Shown one piece after another: positions 30,307-37,899 of a stretch of DNA of 64,000 nucleotides. Where the stretch lies: positions 496,001-560,000 of the forward strand of contig JACKET010000002.1 in the NCBI GenBank assembly GCA_020632875.1, read 5' to 3'. Position numbers and translations under genes: made by a program. The stretch's first letter is position 1, and each line of letters starts with the position of its first letter. The notes beneath the pieces are model-generated. The model worked only from the letters and a program-made list of their open reading frames with translations, searched no databases and had not been told where the DNA came from. The stretch comes from Alphaproteobacteria bacterium. Its GTDB lineage: Bacteria > Myxococcota_A > UBA796 > GCA-2862545.

Positions 30307-31812
30307 ATGGTCTGGCTCGCGCTGCTCACGGCGTGCAAGGACGCGGGTCCGACCCCGCATACGGGCGATACCGGAGACGTGCCGGTCGGCCCGGTGGTGA
30401 TCGAGCCGAGCCCCCTGCGGCACGGCGATTCGCCCCTGTGCGTCGAGAACGGCGTGGCCGTCGACGCGCAGTGGGCCGTGGACGGCGTCGCGGTGACCGC
30501 CGGTCCCACGCTCGACCTGACGCCCTGGCCCGGCCAGCGGGTGTCGTGCTCGACCGCCGCGGGCACGGCCGAGGTCGCCGTGCAGGGCGGCAACATCCTG
30601 GTCGTGATGACCGACGACCAGGGGGTCGACTGGATGGGGGCGTATGGCGAGGGTGACGCGCGTACGCCGACCCTCGACCGCCTGGCGAGCGAGGGCCTGC
30701 TGTTCCGCCGCGCCTATGCGCAGCCGTTGTGCTCGCCCACGCGGGCCGCGCTGCTCACCGGGCGGTGGGCGTTCCGAACGGGCATCGGCGACATCGTCAT
30801 CACCGAGGTCACCGAGCCCACGCAGCTCCCCGACGACGAGCTGACCATCGCCGAGCACCTGAAGGCCAACGCGGCCGGCTACCACACGCGGCTGCTCGGG
30901 AAGTGGCATTTGGGTGAGATGAACATCTCGGGGTTCGACCAGCCGAATCGCCAGGGATTCGACTACTACTCCGGCACCTACGTGGGGATCTGGAGCTACT
31001 ACGACTGGCTGAAGACCACGAACGGCATCCAGGTGCCCTCGTCGGGCTACGTCACCACCGAGACCACCGACGACGCCGTGGATGCGGTGCAGACCATGCC
31101 GGAGCCCTGGCTGCTCGGCGTGTTCTACAACGCGCCCCACGAGCCGCTCGACCTCCCGCCGGATTCGATGCACACCTACGAGGGCGTGACGGAGGACGAC
31201 ACCCCGTTCGTGCGCATGGGCCCCGTCGTCGAGGCGCTCGATGGCGAGATCTCCCGAATCCTCGATGCGCTCGGTCCCGTCGAGCAGCACACGACCATCG
31301 TGTTCCTGTCGGACAACGGCACGCCGAACCACATCATGGTCGAACGCGAGCTGCCGTACGGCGGCAAGAGCACGGTGCGCGAGACCGGGGCCCGCGTGCC
31401 GTTCGTGGTGAAGGGCCCGGTGGTGCGGAACCCGGGCACCGAGACGTACGCCATGGTGCACGCCATCGACCTGTTCCCGACCATCGCGGCCCTCGCGGGC
31501 GTGCCCGACACCCCGCCCGTCGACGGCCTCAGCCTGCGCCCCGTGCTCGACGGCGAGGCCGACACGCTGCACGACCACATGCTCATCGAGCGCTTCGGGC
31601 CCAACGGCGGCGAGCCGTACACCTTCTGGCACCGCGGGCTGCGCGATGCGCGCTACAAGCTCATCCGCTTCGCGCCCGACAACGAGTCGCTGTACGACCT
31701 CGAGGGCCTCGAGCGCGAGGGGACGCCGATTCCCACGCCGTACACGGGCGACGCGCTCGCGGCGTACGAGCGGCTGTCGCAGATGCTCGATCACGAGCTC
31801 GTGGCGCAATAG
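30307..31812 (+). CDS. Type I sulfatase lipoprotein
   Basis: Secreted sulfate-ester hydrolase anchored as a lipoprotein, 501 residues: MVWLALLTACKDAG (Cys10). After a short HTGDTGD linker and a ~60-residue beta domain, the alkaline-phosphatase-fold core begins with metal ligands in VVMTDDQG (D103, D104). The sulfatase signature LCSPTRAALLTGR follows; Cys142 in C-S-P-T-R is the residue oxidised to formylglycine. GKWHLG and FLSDNG supply further active-site residues. GGAGG precedes the ATG. Activation needs an FGE-type enzyme; an FGE-like domain is fused to a kinase later in this window but may not be catalytic. Confidence 0.92.
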   Translation: MVWLALLTACKDAGPTPHTGDTGDVPVGPVVIEPSPLRHGDSPLCVENGVAVDAQWAVDGVAVTAGPTLDLTPWPGQRVSCSTAAGTAEVAVQGGNILVVMTDDQGVDWMGAYGEGDARTPTLDRLASEGLLFRRAYAQPLCSPTRAALLTGRWAFRTGIGDIVITEVTEPTQLPDDELTIAEHLKANAAGYHTRLLGKWHLGEMNISGFDQPNRQGFDYYSGTYVGIWSYYDWLKTTNGIQVPSSGYVTTETTDDAVDAVQTMPEPWLLGVFYNAPHEPLDLPPDSMHTYEGVTEDDTPFVRMGPVVEALDGEISRILDALGPVEQHTTIVFLSDNGTPNHIMVERELPYGGKSTVRETGARVPFVVKGPVVRNPGTETYAMVHAIDLFPTIAALAGVPDTPPVDGLSLRPVLDGEADTLHDHMLIERFGPNGGEPYTFWHRGLRDARYKLIRFAPDNESLYDLEGLEREGTPIPTPYTGDALAAYERLSQMLDHELVAQ

Positions 31813-31820
31813 GGCGCCGC

Positions 31821-32264
31821 ATGGACACCCGCCTCGACGCCGCGACCCAGCTCGGCCCCATCCTCGTCACCCTTGCGTACCTGCTCGTGTACTACGCCGC
31901 GATCCTCCGTGTGGCGTGGGTGAAGAGCCGCCTCGCCACCGAGTACAGCGCGCGGGGCGAGAAGTTCGACCGCTACTTCGGGCAGGATCGCCACATGCTC
32001 GCGGCCGACCGGGCCCACCTCAACATCCTCGAGCAGATGCCGCCATTCCTCGTGCTGCTGTGGATGAACGCCGTGTTCGTGGGGCCGAACGGCGCCACCA
32101 TCGCCGGGGGCGTCTACGTCGCCGCGCGCGCGGCCTACCCGTTCCTCATCGGCGACCGCATGGGACGCGGCATCCGCGCCTCGGTGCTCCTCGCGACCGG
32201 CCCCGGCTACCTGGTGCTGCTGTACTTCCTCGGTGCCCTGGCCTACGCGATCCTGCCTGCCTGA
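31821..32264 (+). CDS. MAPEG-family membrane protein
   Basis: 147 residues, four membrane helices. The family motif RAHLNILEQMP (Arg-x-x-x-Asn-x-x-Glu) is intact, as in microsomal glutathione transferases and other eicosanoid/glutathione-metabolism membrane proteins. In bacteria the substrate is usually unknown. It lies eight bases after the sulfatase stop, so is probably co-transcribed, and 17 bases before the VWA protein gene. Confidence 0.88.
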   Translation: MDTRLDAATQLGPILVTLAYLLVYYAAILRVAWVKSRLATEYSARGEKFDRYFGQDRHMLAADRAHLNILEQMPPFLVLLWMNAVFVGPNGATIAGGVYVAARAAYPFLIGDRMGRGIRASVLLATGPGYLVLLYFLGALAYAILPA

Positions 32265-32281
32265 CGGGATAGAGCGGGCAG

Positions 32282-33304
32282 ATGTCCCGCTCGCGCTGGC
32301 TCGCCACGAAGACCGACGCGCTCCGCGAACGCCTCGAGCGCGGGCGGCCGCGCCCCATCGCGGTGGCCGCGCTGCTCTCGCTGTTCGTGCACGCGCTCGG
32401 CGCCGTCGGGCTGGCGCAGGTGCACCTGGCGGAGCGCACCGAGCCGCGCGTGCTGCAGGTGGCGTTCGTCAGCCACGGCGAGCAGGAGGGCGACAAAGAG
32501 GCCGGCCCCACCGAGCCCGTCGAGCCGACTCCCGCGGATGCGCCCGTCGCAGCGGCCCGTCCGAGCCCGAAGACCTCGCCGGCCCCGGTGGCGCCGCAGC
32601 CCGTCGAGGTGGGGCCCGAGCTCCCCGAGGTGCGGTTCCCCGCGCTGGCGCGTGCGGCGAAGGCTCCGGCGAAGCCCGTGCCGGTCGAGGCCACGAAAGA
32701 CTTCGCGAGCTGGCAGAAGGCCCGGATGGCCCACGTGATGCCGTCGCGCATCCCGGATGGCGGGGGCTCGCCCGACGGCACCGCCGCAGTCGACAGCGAG
32801 GGCACCGACCGCTGCGTGCCGGCGCCCGGGCGCCAGGTCGAGCGGCTGTACCTGCTGTTCGACTCGTCGGGCAGCATGTCCGACCAGCTTCGCGCCCAGG
32901 CGCTGAGCTGCGCCCAGCAGTACGCGAGCGCCGTGATCGATGGCGGCGGGGTCGTGGTGGTCGGCAATTTCGCACGCGCCGCGAAGTTCTTCCCGGCCAC
33001 GCGCAGCATGACCGACGTGGCGTTCGCCCTCCGCGAGGATGCCGACCCCCGCGCGACGGTGCTGCCCTCCCGCGAGCTGAACCCGTTCTTCGACCAGGAC
33101 CCGGGCGCCCGCGCCGACCTCGTCATCCTCTCCGACGGCTACATCCCGAACTTCCGCGACGTGCTGCCCTGGTACCGGTACTTCGTCGAGCTCGACCCCG
33201 AGAACCGCGGGTATCTCTACACCCTCGGCGCCAAGGGGCATCCCGAGGTCACCGAGGCGCTGCGCCGCATCGGCTTCGACATCTACGTCTACCGGATCCT
33301 CTGA
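32282..33304 (+). CDS. TonB-like N-terminus fused to a von Willebrand A domain
   Basis: 340 residues. The N-terminus (1-60) looks like a TonB/energy-transducer anchor: basic cytoplasmic start, one membrane helix (AVAALLSLFVHALGAVGLA) and a following beta segment. Residues 70-135 are a Pro/Ala/Glu-rich periplasm-spanning linker. Residues ~186-340 are a VWA domain with MIDAS motif DSSGS (194-198) and a later LVILSDGYIP strand. The usual TonB C-terminal domain is absent. Probable function is periplasmic metal-dependent protein binding; a link to ExbB/ExbD is only a guess. Confidence 0.78.
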   Translation: MSRSRWLATKTDALRERLERGRPRPIAVAALLSLFVHALGAVGLAQVHLAERTEPRVLQVAFVSHGEQEGDKEAGPTEPVEPTPADAPVAAARPSPKTSPAPVAPQPVEVGPELPEVRFPALARAAKAPAKPVPVEATKDFASWQKARMAHVMPSRIPDGGGSPDGTAAVDSEGTDRCVPAPGRQVERLYLLFDSSGSMSDQLRAQALSCAQQYASAVIDGGGVVVVGNFARAAKFFPATRSMTDVAFALREDADPRATVLPSRELNPFFDQDPGARADLVILSDGYIPNFRDVLPWYRYFVELDPENRGYLYTLGAKGHPEVTEALRRIGFDIYVYRIL

Positions 33305-33307
33305 CGG

Positions 33308-33625
33308 TCAGCGCTTCTTGCGCTTGCGCTTCTTCTTCGCCGTGCCGGCGGGCTCCGCGGGCGGTTCCTGCGTCGGGGCGGGCGCGGCCGGCGCCTTGGC
33401 CCCGCGCATCACGTCGAACACGTACCGCGACGCCAGGATGAACCCCACGCCGACCGCCAGGGCCGCGACCGTGCCGCCTGCACCGGGGAACCGCGCCTGG
33501 ATGGTGGGCAGCGGCTCGATCCCGATCCACAGGGCGAGGTACGCGAGCGCGCTGAGCCACGCCAGGTAGAGCGCCCAGGTGACGCCCTCCACGACCCAGG
33601 AATCCTCGAGGTCCGGCTCGGCCAT
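33308..33625 (-). CDS. Small two-helix membrane protein with Lys/Arg tail
   Basis: 105 residues: acidic N-terminus, two membrane helices (TWALYLAWLSALAYLALWIG, VAALAVGVGFILASRY), a Pro/Ala linker and a strongly basic tail (KKKRKRKKR). No family recognised. The stop is three bases from the convergent VWA gene. The basic tail might contact nucleic acid or acidic lipids. Confidence 0.65.
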   Translation of the reverse strand: MAEPDLEDSWVVEGVTWALYLAWLSALAYLALWIGIEPLPTIQARFPGAGGTVAALAVGVGFILASRYVFDVMRGAKAPAAPAPTQEPPAEPAGTAKKKRKRKKR

Positions 33626-33661
33626 GGGTCCCGGATATCGGGTCGGGTCCGCGCCCGCCCG

Positions 33662-36136
33662 TCAGCCCGCGCGACGGCGGACGAGCGGCGCGAGCAGGAG
33701 CCCGAGCCACGCGCCCCCGAACGACGGGGCTCCGGAGCACCCGCAGCTCCCGCCCATGTAGGCCCCGTCTCCATCGGTGTCGGAGTCGGTGTCCGTGTCG
33801 GCGTCGGTGTCCGTGTCGGAGTCGGTGTCCGCGTCTGCATCGGAGTCGGCGTCGGCGTCGGTGTCCGTGTCGGAATCCGCGTCCGTGTCGGTGTCGGCGT
33901 CCCCGCCACCCGTGTCGCCGGTGCCGATGACATCGGTGTCGGTGTCGGTGTCGGTGTCGAGGATGTCGGTGTCGTTTGCCGTGTCGGTCGCGGTGTCCGC
34001 TCCGGTCTCGGTGGAGCCGGTGTCGTTGCCGGTGTCGGTGTCCGAATCGGTGTCGCTGTCCGTGTCGGAGTCGGTGTCCGAATCGGTATCGGAGTCGGTG
34101 TCCGAATCGGTGTCGCTGTCCGTGTCCGAATCGGTGTCGCTGTCCGTGTCGGAGTCGGTGTCGCTGTCCGTGTCGGAGTCGGTGTCGCTGTCCGTGTCGG
34201 AGTCGGTATCCGAATCGGCGTCGGAGTCGCTGTCCGTATCGGAGTCGGTGTCCGAATCGGTGTCGGAGTCGGTATCCGAATCCGCATCGGAATCGGAATC
34301 GGCGTCCGCGTCCGCGTCCGCATCGGAGTCGGTGTCCGAATCGGTGTCGGAGTCGGCGTCGCTGTCCGTGTCGGAGTCGGAGTCGGTGTCCGAATCCGTG
34401 TCGGAGTCCGCGTCCGTGTCGGTGTCCGAATCCGTGTCGGAGTCGGTGTCGGAATCTGCGTCGGCGTCCGCGTCGGCGTCCGCATCGGAGTCGCTGTCGC
34501 TGTCCGTGTCGGAGTCCGTGTCGGAGTCCGCATCCGCGTCGGTATCGGAGTCGGTGTCCGCGTCGGAATCGGTGTCGGAGTCGGTGTCCGCGTCGGAATC
34601 GGTGTCGGAGTCGGTATCCGAGTCGGAATCCGTGTCCGCGTCGGTATCGGAATCCGCATCGGCATCGGCGTCCGCATCGGTGTCGGAGTCGGTGTCCGCA
34701 TCGGTGTCGGAGTCCGTGTCGGCATCGGTATCCGCGTCCGCGTCCGCATCCGCATCCGCATCCGCATCGGTGTCGGAGTCCGTGTCGGCATCGGTGTCGG
34801 AGTCCGTGTCGGCATCGGTGTCGGAGTCCGTGTCGGCGTCGGTGTCGGAGTCCGTGTCGGCGTCGGTATCCGCGTCGGCGTCGGTGTCGGCGTCGGCATC
34901 GGCATCGGCATCGGTGTCGGCATCGGCATCGGCGTCGGCATCCGAGTCGGCGTCGGCATCCGCGTCGGTATCGGAGTCGGCGTCGGCGTCGGTGTCGGCG
35001 TCGCCGCTGCAGTCGAGCTGCACCGTCGCGTCTTCGTCGTCGCAGTCGACGCCCATCGCGGTGCCGTAGCCGCCGACGGGCTCGTTGTTGCCGACGCAGG
35101 GCGCGCTCCCGATGGGCTCGCACGCGACGAGGCCCGTGGACGCGGGCTCTCCGTCGCCATCGCAGTCGGGGAACCACGTCTGGCCGGGGAACCGGTCGGC
35201 ATCCGTGTCGTCGCAGTCGCCCGGCATGTCGGACTCGCCGGGCTCGTCGCAGAACAGGTCGTCGGAGATGGCCGTGCCGTCGCCCCACGTGTCGCCGTCG
35301 CCGTCGACGTAGCAGAGCTCGTCGGTGTCGCAGTCCTGGTCGACGCCATCGGCGGGGAGCTCGGTGGCATCGGGGTTGATGGCCGAGTCGGAGTCGTCGC
35401 AGTCGAGGCCGTTCAGGACGTATTCGGGACCGGGAGAGCCGAACGAGGACACGGGAGCCCCCGGGTCGCCGTACCCGTCGCCGTCGAGGTCGAGGTACCA
35501 CGTGGGCGGCGTGATGCCGTTGTTCTCGCACACGTACCGGAACGCGCTCGTGCACGGCTCGTCGTTCCAGCTGCCATCGGTGTAGCGGTTGAGCTGGAGG
35601 CAGTCTTCGTTGTTGCCGACGTTGTTGGGCTCGCCGGCGTGCCAGTTCTCGTAGACCCACGGCTCGCCGTTCGCCCAGACCCACACGCCTTCGGTGGCCT
35701 CGTCGTTGCCGCCCATCCAGAACTTCTCGGTCGAGATGGCGTCGGCGGTGGCGTTCATCCAGACGTCTTCGGCGGCGTCGTTCACCGTGGCCAGCGAGAA
35801 CCCGGCCGCTTCGCACGTGTCGAGCGCCACGTACCAGGAGCGGAGCTCGTCGCAGAAGTAGTAGACGCTGCTGCCGAACACCTCGGTGTCGCAGACGAGG
35901 GAGCACGACTCGTCGACGTTGCCGTCGCAGTCGTTGTCGCGGCTGTCGCAGACCTCGACGCCGGCGGGGTTGTCGGCGGCTTCGGCGTCGTTGCAGTCGA
36001 GCGCGTTGTCGACGTAGCCGGACGGCGCCGCGGGTTGGTCGACCGTGGAAAAGGGGTCGCCGTAGCCATCGCCATCGGTGTCTGCGTAGAACGTCGCCGC
36101 GACCGCGCTGGTCACGAGCAGCTGCCATCCGAACAT
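33662..36136 (-). CDS. Surface protein: MopE motifs, C-type lectin domain, ~410-residue Asp-repeat stalk, MYXO-CTERM-like tail
   Basis: 824 residues. Signal MFGWQLLVTSAVAATF, first MopE motif (CDSRDNDCDG, ~63-72), then a C-type lectin-like domain (~85-205) with the EPN sugar-specificity tripeptide (169-171) and WND (190-192). Its paired cysteines (EDCLQL, NDEPC, YVCE) are intact, predicting Ca-dependent mannose-type binding. Further MopE-like motifs run to ~375. Residues ~379-788 are almost entirely Asp alternating with Ser, Thr or Ala. The end, GSCGCSGAPS, hydrophobic helix, RRRAG, matches MYXO-CTERM sorting tails. The picture is a lectin held away from the cell by a very acidic stalk. Start at 36136 chosen for the signal peptide. 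Confidence 0.88.
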   Translation of the reverse strand: MFGWQLLVTSAVAATFYADTDGDGYGDPFSTVDQPAAPSGYVDNALDCNDAEAADNPAGVEVCDSRDNDCDGNVDESCSLVCDTEVFGSSVYYFCDELRSWYVALDTCEAAGFSLATVNDAAEDVWMNATADAISTEKFWMGGNDEATEGVWVWANGEPWVYENWHAGEPNNVGNNEDCLQLNRYTDGSWNDEPCTSAFRYVCENNGITPPTWYLDLDGDGYGDPGAPVSSFGSPGPEYVLNGLDCDDSDSAINPDATELPADGVDQDCDTDELCYVDGDGDTWGDGTAISDDLFCDEPGESDMPGDCDDTDADRFPGQTWFPDCDGDGEPASTGLVACEPIGSAPCVGNNEPVGGYGTAMGVDCDDEDATVQLDCSGDADTDADADSDTDADADADSDADADADADTDADADADADTDADADTDADTDSDTDADTDSDTDADTDSDTDADTDSDTDADADADADADADTDADTDSDTDADTDSDTDADADADADSDTDADTDSDSDTDSDTDSDADTDSDTDSDADTDSDTDADADSDTDSDTDSDSDSDADADADADADSDTDSDTDSDTDTDADSDTDSDTDSDSDTDSDADSDTDSDTDSDADADADADSDSDADSDTDSDTDSDTDSDTDSDSDADSDTDSDTDSDTDSDTDSDTDSDTDSDTDSDTDSDTDSDTDSDTDSDTDSDTDSDTDSDTDTGNDTGSTETGADTATDTANDTDILDTDTDTDTDVIGTGDTGGGDADTDTDADSDTDTDADADSDADADTDSDTDTDADTDTDSDTDGDGAYMGGSCGCSGAPSFGGAWLGLLLAPLVRRRAG
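33767..35002 (-). repeat. Hexanucleotide-type tandem repeat encoding the Asp-Ser/Thr/Ala stalk
   Basis: About 1.24 kb made almost entirely of GAC/GAT codons alternating with TCC/TCG, ACC or GCC/GCG (on this strand variants of gtcggt, gtccga, gtcgga). Because the unit is six bases, slippage changes stalk length in steps of two residues without breaking the frame. A short non-repetitive island (near 33904-34040) interrupts it. Confidence 0.9.
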
Positions 36137-36194
36137 GGGAAACACGCTCCTGAGCGCGCAGTGTATCGGATCGCACATCCACCCGCAGCGCGGC

Positions 36195-37844
36195 TCAGAA
36201 GGTCAGCGCGTACAGCTCCCCGCTCACCGAGCCCCGCACCGCGTCGCCTTCGCCGAGCCCCGCTTCGATCAGCGAGAGCTGACCGCCGACGAACCCCTGG
36301 AACAGGGTCTCCTCGGTCGCCTCGTCGGCGATCACGAAGAACGCGAACCCCCCGACGAGGTCGAGCGGCAGGGTGCCCGGGCCCCATTCGTCGGGGTCGA
36401 CGCCCGCCGCGACCTGGAGCACGAGCCCGTCGGCCCAGCCGATCGTCGTGACGACCGCCTCGCCGTCCTCGCCGTAGCCCGACACCGACAGCGCGTCGGG
36501 CGGGTTGGACCACGACGTGCCGTCGAGGATGGCGGTGAACGTACCGCCGAGCGTGGGCACGTCGAGCGCCGCGGAGAACTCGGTGTCGAAGGCCCACACG
36601 AGGGTTCCGACGGGGACCAGGCAGAGCGGCTCGGAGGGCCCGTCGTCGAGGTCGGGCAGCCCGTCGGAGAGCGCGGTGCGCAGGGCGCCTTCGCGGGTCT
36701 CGACGAACTCCCGCAGCGCGTCCATGTCCTCTGCGGCCTCGAGGGGCTCGAGCAGGTGCGGCGCGACGAGGGACTCGAGCGCGTCGATGCGCTCGAGCAT
36801 CGAATCGGCGTCCCAGGCCTCGTCGAGCTGGCGCTCGAGCTCCGCGGCGTAGGCCGTGCGGGTCTCGGGGATTCCGTAGAGCCGGCGCGCGAGCTCGCCC
36901 CGCACCGCGACCGCCGGCGCGGGCTCGCCGTCGAGGTCGTAGAACACCTGGTCCGCGCCCCACGGCACGAACCGCACGCGCCCGTCGGACGGATCGACGT
37001 ACACGTAGAAGTTGTTGGTGTTCCCGGCGTAGCCGTCCCAGTGCGCGATGACGGCTTCGGCAGCCCAGAACCGGAGGAAGGCGTCGATGTCGAGCACGGG
37101 TTCGAGAGCCGCGAGCAGCTCGTCGTCCGGGCGCGCCAGCGCGGCGACGAGGGGCTGGAGCGGCGCCCCCGTCGGATCGGTGGTGTCGGTCTTGGGCGCG
37201 AAGGTCGCGGTCCAGCCCTCCCGCAGGTCGGAGAGCGTGCCCTCGTAGAGGTGTCCCGACGCGTCGCCGAACGCGCGCTCGAGGAACCGCGTCTTCACGT
37301 CCTCGACGTGCGCGTAGACGCCGAGGTCTTCGCCGTTCACCTCGACATGGGCGAGGTTGCAGCGCGGGGCGGGCACCCCGGCGGCCTCGAAGTAGGCGTA
37401 GCCCAGGCAGCTCCGGATGCGGGAGGGGTCCTGGTGCCCGTTGTTGAGCGTCACGCGCTCGGTGTCGCCGAGCCGCTGGCCCTCGACGTACTTGTCGAGC
37501 TTGAGCTTCAGCGACGGCCGCTCCTCGGAGAGCGAGCCGAGGAAGCCCTTCTTCCGGATGCCGATGTCCTCGACGACCTGGCCGTCGATGTCGGCGTTCG
37601 CGCCGTACCACTGGAACGGCGACTCGAACGGCGCCGCGAGGCAGTCCCCACCGAGGGTCTCGAGCGCGTCGCGGGCCTCGACGCGCAGGGAGGCGAAGTC
37701 CCCCTCGTCCATGGTCACCGAGACGGGGAGGATGCGGTCGATGTCGAAGGCGACGTCCTCACCCGGGTCTTCGACGACCGGAGGGTCGGTGTCGACGATC
37801 TCGATGTCCCCGTGCTTGCATGCGGTCAGCGCCAGAATCCACAT
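36195..37844 (-). CDS. CotH-type secreted protein kinase-like lipoprotein
   Basis: 549 residues, lipoprotein signal MWILALTACKHGD (Cys9). The CotH fold is recognisable: RKKGFLGSLSEERPSLKLKL in the N-lobe region, YFEAAGVPAPRCNLAHVEVN, and the catalytic HWDGYAGNTNNFYVY with the metal-binding VPWGADQVF. CotH proteins are atypical kinases that phosphorylate spore-coat or surface proteins; here the protein is predicted to be outside the cytoplasm, anchored by lipid. The C-terminal ~150 residues are a separate beta-rich domain. It lies between two giant surface proteins on the same strand, which could be its substrates (inference). Confidence 0.85.
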   Translation of the reverse strand: MWILALTACKHGDIEIVDTDPPVVEDPGEDVAFDIDRILPVSVTMDEGDFASLRVEARDALETLGGDCLAAPFESPFQWYGANADIDGQVVEDIGIRKKGFLGSLSEERPSLKLKLDKYVEGQRLGDTERVTLNNGHQDPSRIRSCLGYAYFEAAGVPAPRCNLAHVEVNGEDLGVYAHVEDVKTRFLERAFGDASGHLYEGTLSDLREGWTATFAPKTDTTDPTGAPLQPLVAALARPDDELLAALEPVLDIDAFLRFWAAEAVIAHWDGYAGNTNNFYVYVDPSDGRVRFVPWGADQVFYDLDGEPAPAVAVRGELARRLYGIPETRTAYAAELERQLDEAWDADSMLERIDALESLVAPHLLEPLEAAEDMDALREFVETREGALRTALSDGLPDLDDGPSEPLCLVPVGTLVWAFDTEFSAALDVPTLGGTFTAILDGTSWSNPPDALSVSGYGEDGEAVVTTIGWADGLVLQVAAGVDPDEWGPGTLPLDLVGGFAFFVIADEATEETLFQGFVGGQLSLIEAGLGEGDAVRGSVSGELYALTF

Positions 37845-37899
37845 GGTGTCGGCCTCCGCGGGGTTGGACCCGCGAGCGGGCCGGGGACGAAAGAGAATC

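Noticed and set aside
33777..35069. Long plus-strand open frame of Ser-Val/Ser-Ala repeats
   Set aside because: It is the complement of the Asp-repeat stalk of the minus-strand lectin protein; no signal, ribosome site or family, and composition is forced by the repeat.
37857..37874. 6-bp GC hairpin (cgcggg/cccgcg) ahead of the CotH gene as a terminator
   Set aside because: Short stem with a six-base loop and no T-run; expected by chance at this GC content.
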